A DNA stretch of 27,391 nt from Pseudomonadota bacterium. Its GTDB lineage: Bacteria > Myxococcota_A > Polyangia > Polyangiales > Polyangiaceae. Position numbers and translations under genes: made by a program. The notes under the pieces were generated by a model. That model was not told where the DNA came from. It saw only the letters and a program-made list of their open reading frames with translations, and did not search any database. Location of the stretch: contig JAEYYX010000023.1 of NCBI GenBank assembly GCA_023428245.1, forward strand, positions 1 through 27,391, written 5' to 3'. Shown here piece after piece: positions 23,534 through 27,391 of this stretch (positions within the stretch are counted from its first letter, which is position 1; each line of letters begins with the position of its first letter).

Positions 23534-23548
23534 ATACAAAAATGGTAT
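23534..23548. promoter_or_regulatory. LysR-type operator (T-N11-A box)
   Basis: ATAC-N7-GTAT is a perfect inverted repeat matching the T-N11-A consensus of LysR-type regulators. It is 36 bases upstream of the map ATG and about 127 upstream of the divergent LysR-type gene. The surrounding DNA is otherwise very GC-rich, which makes this AT-rich box stand out. Confidence 0.6.
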
Positions 23549-23583
23549 TCGACGCGCGCCAGGCGGCCGCGCACCCTCGGCCC

Positions 23584-24336
23584 ATGATTGAGGTTTTCTC
23601 TGGGCACGAGGTCGAACGACTGCGCGCCGCCGGGCGCGCGGCCGCCCTCACCCTCGAGGCAGCTTGCCGCTTCGCCCAGCCGGGCAAGACCACCGCCGAC
23701 ATCGACCGTTTTGTCCGCGAGGACACCCGCGCCCGCGGCGGGAAACCGAGCCAGCTCGGGTTCCACGGCTTTCCCGCCGCGGTCTGCACGAGCCGAAACC
23801 ACATCGTGTGCCACGGAATCCCGAGCCCCCACGAGCGCCTCGCACCAGGCGACATCCTGAACATCGACTGCACCACCGAGCTCAACGGCTTCCACGGCGA
23901 CACCTCACGCACCATTGCGATCGGTGAGGTGTCGCCCGAGGCGACGCGCCTCCTCCGCGTCGCCGAAGATTGCATGTGGGCAGGGATCGGAGCCGTACGC
24001 GAGGGGGCGCGTCTCGGCGACATCGGCGCGGCCATCCTCGAGCACGCCACACGCAACCGCTGCTCGGTCGTCCGGGAACTCTGCGGCCACGGCATTGGCC
24101 GCCGCATGCACACCGATCCCCAGGTTCCGCACGTAGGAAGAGCTGGACACGGCCTCAGGCTCAAGGCGGGTATGGCCATCACGGTGGAACCGATGATCAA
24201 CTTGGGGGGCCCGGAGGTCGTCTTCCACGACGACGGCTGGACCGTGACGACCGTCGATCGGAGCCTATCCGCTCAGTTCGAGCACACGCTGCTCGTAACG
24301 AAGACTGGTTACGAAATCATGACGCTGGTGGACTGA
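23584..24336 (+). CDS. map: methionine aminopeptidase, type I
   Basis: Encodes 250 residues from the ATG at 23584, the usual family length. In-frame ATGs at 23494 and 23542 would add a tail and overlap the LysR box. It removes N-terminal methionine from nascent proteins. The five metal ligands are present: Asp95 and Asp106 (NIDCTTELNGFHGDTS), His169 (CGHGIG), Glu202 (VEPMIN) and Glu233 (QFEHT). The catalytic histidines His77 (CHGIP) and His176 also match. There is no N-terminal zinc-finger or SH3-like extension, so it is the plain bacterial type. No strong ribosome-binding site is seen before the chosen start. Gene context is unusual: no ribosomal or secY genes are adjacent. Confidence 0.95.
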   Translation: MIEVFSGHEVERLRAAGRAAALTLEAACRFAQPGKTTADIDRFVREDTRARGGKPSQLGFHGFPAAVCTSRNHIVCHGIPSPHERLAPGDILNIDCTTELNGFHGDTSRTIAIGEVSPEATRLLRVAEDCMWAGIGAVREGARLGDIGAAILEHATRNRCSVVRELCGHGIGRRMHTDPQVPHVGRAGHGLRLKAGMAITVEPMINLGGPEVVFHDDGWTVTTVDRSLSAQFEHTLLVTKTGYEIMTLVD

Positions 24337-24356
24337 ATCGTGGAACGCGGGGTGCG

Positions 24357-24382
24357 GGCGAGCGCCGCGTGCGGCGCTCGCC
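24357..24382 (+). terminator. strong hairpin after map
   Basis: GGCGAGCGCCGC and GCGGCGCTCGCC form a perfect 12-bp stem with a 2-base loop (effectively 11 bp with a 4-base loop), 20 bases past the map stop. There is no T-tract, but the stem alone is very stable. It is a likely terminator. Confidence 0.55.
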
Positions 24383-24405
24383 TCCCGAGGCGGCGCGCCC
24401 CCACA

Positions 24406-24447
24406 AAGGCTCGGTCGGTCGAAGATGGAGGTGATGGACCGGGGCCC
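24406..24447 (-). repeat. dispersed ~42-bp repeat, copy C
   Basis: Read on the minus strand: GGGCCCCGGTCCATCACC, nine variable bases, GACCGACCGAGCCTT. It lies 69 bases after the map stop, beyond the hairpin, in antisense orientation to map. Its right block is identical to copy A and its left block identical to copy B. Confidence 0.8.
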
Positions 24448-24551
24448 TAAAAAAAGCGCTTCACGACGTCCCCTTCGTCCGCGTCGGCGGTCCACGTGGA
24501 AAGCTCTCGGTTGGTCCCGAGCGACGGAGCGCTGTAACGTCCGCTCTCCCC

Positions 24552-24818
24552 ATGTCTCATCGCCTGCGACTGTTCTGGGACTTCTTCGGGCCCGAAGCGG
24601 AGCCGACCGCCCGACATCATCAGAGACACCTTACCGAGTTTCTGACGAAGAACTCCGTTGACGGTCGGCCCGAGCTCGAACACGACGAAGCCCGCGTCAG
24701 TGTCTACTTGGACTTGCCAAAGGACCTCGCAGAGAAGGTCGGAAGAGTGCTCCGGCCTCGAAGGGCTACCGTGATCGATGGACCAGAGGGGCCGAACGAA
24801 TCAGCCTCTGGCACTTGA
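24552..24818 (+). CDS. small hypothetical protein
   Basis: Encodes 88 residues: MSHRLRLFWDFFGPEAEPTARHHQRHLTEFL, then ELEHDEARVSVYLDLPKDLAEKVGRVLRPRRA. It shows a strand-helix-strand-helix pattern with a compact, amphipathic composition, so it reads as a real protein; codon ends are mostly G or C. I cannot assign a family. The ATG has no clear Shine-Dalgarno. The last 18 bases overlap the end of the convergent pxpB-pxpC fusion. It may be a small regulatory or adaptor protein. Confidence 0.6.
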   Translation: MSHRLRLFWDFFGPEAEPTARHHQRHLTEFLTKNSVDGRPELEHDEARVSVYLDLPKDLAEKVGRVLRPRRATVIDGPEGPNESASGT

Positions 24819-26375
24819 GGGTCGCGCGAACCGCACCTTCCAGCCCGGCCCAAGCGCTCCAAAGCGATTCCACGACTCGGGGCTGATGACGGCGAGCACG
24901 GGATAGCCCCCGGTGGTCGGATGGTCGGGGCCGAGCACGATGGGCTCACCGCTCGCGGGAACTTCGATGGCTCCTCGGATCATCGCCGTCGGAAGCAGCG
25001 CATCGCGGAAACGCCGCTCAACCTTTGGTCCCTCGAGCCTCATGCCGACTCGATTCGACAGCTCACTCACCCGATACTCACTTTCGAGGAGCCGCTCGAA
25101 AGCGCCTTCTGCGAAGAGCTCGATATGGGGGCCCGGTTCGACGAAGATCTCGGGGCGGTTGGAGTCGGTGAGAAGCGCCGTTCGCTCTCGTCCGTCGCAG
25201 CTCGTCTCCAGAAAATGCCCTTGGCTCAGCTCATGGACGGCGGCCTGACTCTGTTGCGCAAGTAAGTCCCCCCGCCGGAGCGTCCGCCCGCCGTACCCAC
25301 CCAGCCCCGCTGACAAGAGCGTCGACGAAGAACCGAGCACAACATCCGCCTCAAAGCCCCCTTCGATCGCGAGATACCGCGCCCACCCTTGTCCCACCGA
25401 GACCTCGAGCGTCTCTCCGTCCGTGAGCCTCCGCGGCGCCTCCCCATCGAGCGCAGCCCAAAGGGCACCTCGTGCCTGAAACCTCGCGGGACCGCCGACA
25501 ATCTCGAGGGCCGCCGCGCTCCCTGGCGCTCCCGAGAAAGGGGCGACCGCTCTGTGGTAGGCGTGCGGCGAGAGCGGACCTGACACCGGGAGCCCCCGCG
25601 CGAGACTCCCTGGGCGACCTCCGTCCTGAAGGGTCATGAGCGCCGGACCCGAAACGACGGAGAGCCCCGCGCGACGCGGGCCACTCAGGGAAAAACGAAG
25701 GTCGAGGGTGCGTCCGGTGCGCAGGGTCCCGCTGTGCACGCTCACAAACCGCACCCGGTCCCCCGGAGCAAACAGGTTCGGCTCGGCGCGCTTCACGTCG
25801 AAGAGCGGCGGCCCGAGGGAGCGCCCGAGAAGGTGCCACCCGCCTGGCGATTCGAAAGGGTAAATCCCTGTGTACGCTCCGGCGAGAGCAACACTTCCCG
25901 CCGGGACGCGAGGGCGCGGAGAGGCGCGCCGCGGGACCTCCAGGCGCTCGACATTCGGCCCCAAGTAGCCGAACCCGGGCATGAACCCGACCAGCTCACA
26001 CGTGAGCTCCTGGCTCGTGTGGAGCTCGATGAGCTCCCGCGCCGACAGCCGAAGCTGCTCCGCGAGAGGCTCGAGGTCGGGTCCGTCGTAGACGACCGGT
26101 ATTTCATGGAGTCGTCCGGGCGCGGGCTCTGCGAGGTCGCTCGCGAGAGCTGCCTCGAGGGCCGAGGCGTCGAGTGTGGTGCCTCCCGCGGCGCCACCAA
26201 ACACCCCGATCGTTCCGGCGCCAGCGACGACTTCTTTCTCCGGCAGCGCCCTCATGAGCGCCCGCGCTGCAGCTTGAGTCAGAGTCGCCCGCGCTCCGTG
26301 CTCCCGGGTCCCGAGATCCACCAGCACCCCCGAGGGGCCGTAAGGAATCAAGCGCACCGAGCCCAACCGGACCAT
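24801..26375 (-). CDS. pxpB: fused 5-oxoprolinase subunits PxpB-PxpC
   Basis: Encodes 524 residues. Residues 1-225 are the PxpB (KipI-like) part. It has LIPYGPSGVLVDLG, then EIPVVYDGPDL, then LVGFMPGFGYLG and VPAGSVALAGAYTGIYPFESPGGWHLLGR. Residues about 235-520 are PxpC (KipA-like): VVSGPALMTLQDGGRPG, YLAIEGGFE, LGSSSTLLSAGLGGYGG, GPDHPTTGGYPVLAVI. With PxpA it opens 5-oxoproline (pyroglutamate) to glutamate using ATP. In E. coli and B. subtilis these are separate genes; fusion of KipI and KipA domains is also seen in allophanate-hydrolase-like proteins. AGGA precedes the ATG, and pxpA ends 14 bases upstream, so they form an operon. Confidence 0.93.
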   Translation of the reverse strand: MVRLGSVRLIPYGPSGVLVDLGTREHGARATLTQAAARALMRALPEKEVVAGAGTIGVFGGAAGGTTLDASALEAALASDLAEPAPGRLHEIPVVYDGPDLEPLAEQLRLSARELIELHTSQELTCELVGFMPGFGYLGPNVERLEVPRRASPRPRVPAGSVALAGAYTGIYPFESPGGWHLLGRSLGPPLFDVKRAEPNLFAPGDRVRFVSVHSGTLRTGRTLDLRFSLSGPRRAGLSVVSGPALMTLQDGGRPGSLARGLPVSGPLSPHAYHRAVAPFSGAPGSAAALEIVGGPARFQARGALWAALDGEAPRRLTDGETLEVSVGQGWARYLAIEGGFEADVVLGSSSTLLSAGLGGYGGRTLRRGDLLAQQSQAAVHELSQGHFLETSCDGRERTALLTDSNRPEIFVEPGPHIELFAEGAFERLLESEYRVSELSNRVGMRLEGPKVERRFRDALLPTAMIRGAIEVPASGEPIVLGPDHPTTGGYPVLAVISPESWNRFGALGPGWKVRFARPSSARG

Positions 26376-26389
26376 GTTCGCGTCCTACC

Positions 26390-27103
26390 CTAACGGAGCA
26401 GGAATTTCTCTTCGAGCGCCCGCCGCACGGCGCGCGCAATCTCGACGGCACCCTTCGTGTCCCCGTGGACGCAGATCGTCTCGACCTCTCCGCTCTCCGC
26501 GAGCTGAATCGCGCGCTCCGCGGCCCTCGCCGGTTCTTCGAGCAGCGCCCCCGGCGCGTCGCGGGGAATCAAGCGCCCACTCGCATCAACGCCTCGATCG
26601 GCAAACCCTTCGCGAAGGTACGGGATCTCCTGATCGCGCGCGCGCGCACAGAGCGCTCCTCTCCCAGGACCGATCAGAACGGCTTCAGGCTCTCCCCGAG
26701 CGACCTCTTCAGTGAAGATCTCGACAATCATCCGCGCGAGCTCCTCTCGACCACTCACGTCGTGATAGAGCGCGCCGTGCAGCTTCACGGCCAGAACGCG
26801 CATCTTTCGCTCGGCCGCGAGCTCTCGGAGCGTTCGCACCTGACGCGCGACGGAGGCCCTGAGCTCATCCGCCGGGAGCTCGATCGACCGCCGCCCGAAG
26901 TTCTCCCGGTCGGGATAGGACGGGTGCGCGCTGACTCGAGCTCCCGAACGCTCCGCAGACTCGAGAGCCCGCCGCATCGTCGCCTCGTCCCCGGCGTGCC
27001 CCCCGCAGGCGATGTTCACGACCGTCGCGAGCTCGTAGAGCTCCGCTGGCTCGCCCGGAAGCTCGCCGAGATCGATGTTGAGAGAGAGGGAGCTCCGAGC
27101 CAT
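26390..27103 (-). CDS. pxpA: 5-oxoprolinase subunit A
   Basis: Encodes 237 residues of the LamB/YcsF family. SLNIDLGELPGEP is the N-terminal strand (the usual form is NxDLGEgxG, so here it is slightly divergent). VNIACGGHAGDEATMRRAL and VSAHPSYPDRENFGRR are signature motifs. VKLHGALYHDVSG and the C-terminal ICVHGDTKGAVEIARAV complete the core. The metal-binding histidines and aspartates are present. The ATG follows AAGGAAGGGG at good spacing, with TATAAG just before, compatible with a -10. It is the first gene of the pxpA-pxpBC pair. It works in the cytoplasm with PxpBC to recycle 5-oxoproline that forms spontaneously from glutamine. Confidence 0.93.
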   Translation of the reverse strand: MARSSLSLNIDLGELPGEPAELYELATVVNIACGGHAGDEATMRRALESAERSGARVSAHPSYPDRENFGRRSIELPADELRASVARQVRTLRELAAERKMRVLAVKLHGALYHDVSGREELARMIVEIFTEEVARGEPEAVLIGPGRGALCARARDQEIPYLREGFADRGVDASGRLIPRDAPGALLEEPARAAERAIQLAESGEVETICVHGDTKGAVEIARAVRRALEEKFLLR

Positions 27104-27149
27104 GAGCCCCTTCCTTATACCGCGATCTCCACGCCGGCGCGTCTCCGAG

Positions 27150-27391
27150 CTAGCCGCTTTCCCCGAACAGCGAAGTCAGCTCCCGCCGGAGGCGCGGCGC
27201 GAGGCTCCGCGCAAACGTCCCCGTCATGTGGTGGCTATCTCCGTAGACGAGAACGTTCCCGACAACCGAGAAGCACGTCTGATCATCACAGAACTCATCC
27301 GTGAGGTCGATGAGTTTCACGCGCCCCCCGACGCGGCGTGCCGCGTCCGCGAGCGGATCGGGCAGTAGCGCGTGCTCTCTCAGGCGAGAGC
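27150..27391 (-). CDS. SGNH-domain protein, C-terminal part (runs off window)
   Basis: About 79 codons of a gene that enters from the right edge and ends at TAG (27150-27152). The visible part reads LIDLTDEFCDDQTCFSVVGN, then VLVYGDSHHMTGTFARSLAP. DSHHMT matches the Asp-x-x-His block of the SGNH hydrolase domain that ends acyltransferase-3 (OafA-like) proteins. The paired cysteines before it are also typical, suggesting a periplasmic location. The full protein probably O-acetylates a cell-surface polysaccharide, but the membrane domain cannot be seen here. It ends 46 bases upstream of pxpA. Confidence 0.75.
   Translation of the reverse strand, partial: SRLREHALLPDPLADAARRVGGRVKLIDLTDEFCDDQTCFSVVGNVLVYGDSHHMTGTFARSLAPRLRRELTSLFGESG

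Noticed and set aside
24425..24661. 78-residue plus frame after map
   Set aside because: It starts inside dispersed repeat copy C, is Arg/Ser-rich, and overlaps the more protein-like 88-residue gene in another frame.

Overview
This is high-GC DNA from a bacterial chromosome, dense in genes on both strands. The gene content points to a member of the Myxococcota (former Deltaproteobacteria). It has a glycine-rich von Willebrand A lipoprotein, a Ser/Thr kinase with a long Pro/Ala tail, an ArsA-type ATPase, an RNase E/G with a huge acidic insert, a bacterial GH3-family enzyme and many orphan DNA-binding proteins. This assignment is an inference; there is no rRNA or other phylogenetic marker here. 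I found no tRNA, rRNA, CRISPR array, insertion sequence or prophage.

Layout. 1-2.3 kb (-): a secreted VWA lipoprotein and a small protein that looks like a minimal flagellar rod/hook protein. 2.3-5.8 kb (+): MATE exporter and GST-like protein (overlapping stop/start), then alanine racemase. 5.8-7.4 kb (-): an orphan OmpR-type winged-helix protein and a DEDDy 3'-5' exonuclease. 7.4-12.4 kb (+): RNase E/G with a hairpin just before its ribosome-binding site, then a membrane histidine kinase that seems to carry an internal duplication. 12.4-15.4 kb (-): ArsA-like ATPase, Ser/Thr kinase, and a 39-residue very basic protein. 15.5-16.2 kb (+): a lipoprotein. 16.2-19.0 kb (-): a probable operon ribB(X)-ribH-nusB-M17 N-terminal domain. 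19.1-20.8 kb (+): GH3-family adenylating enzyme. 20.8-22.3 kb (-): two adjacent PIN-domain toxin-antitoxin pairs of different antitoxin classes. 22.4-23.4 kb (-): riboflavin synthase and a LysR-type protein reduced to its DNA-binding domain. 23.6-24.8 kb (+): methionine aminopeptidase and a small unknown protein. 24.8-27.1 kb (-): 5-oxoprolinase genes pxpA and a fused pxpB-pxpC. The right edge holds the C-terminus of an SGNH-domain protein.

How the parts fit. Riboflavin synthesis is represented by the DHBP synthase, lumazine synthase and riboflavin synthase genes. The GTP cyclohydrolase II half of the first has lost its zinc cysteines, so a separate ribA must exist elsewhere. RNase E/G, NusB, methionine aminopeptidase and alanine racemase are housekeeping genes; the toxin-antitoxin pairs are the only clearly accessory block.

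The least explained signal is a dispersed repeat of about 42 bp. It has an 18-bp conserved left block, a variable middle and a 15-bp conserved right block. It occurs three times (9993, 23052, 24406), each time just 3' of a gene. Other points worth a check are the duplicated kinase with a histidine-less first copy, a textbook LysR box between the minimal LysR gene and map, the hairpin leader of the RNase E/G gene, and the palindrome in front of the second antitoxin.
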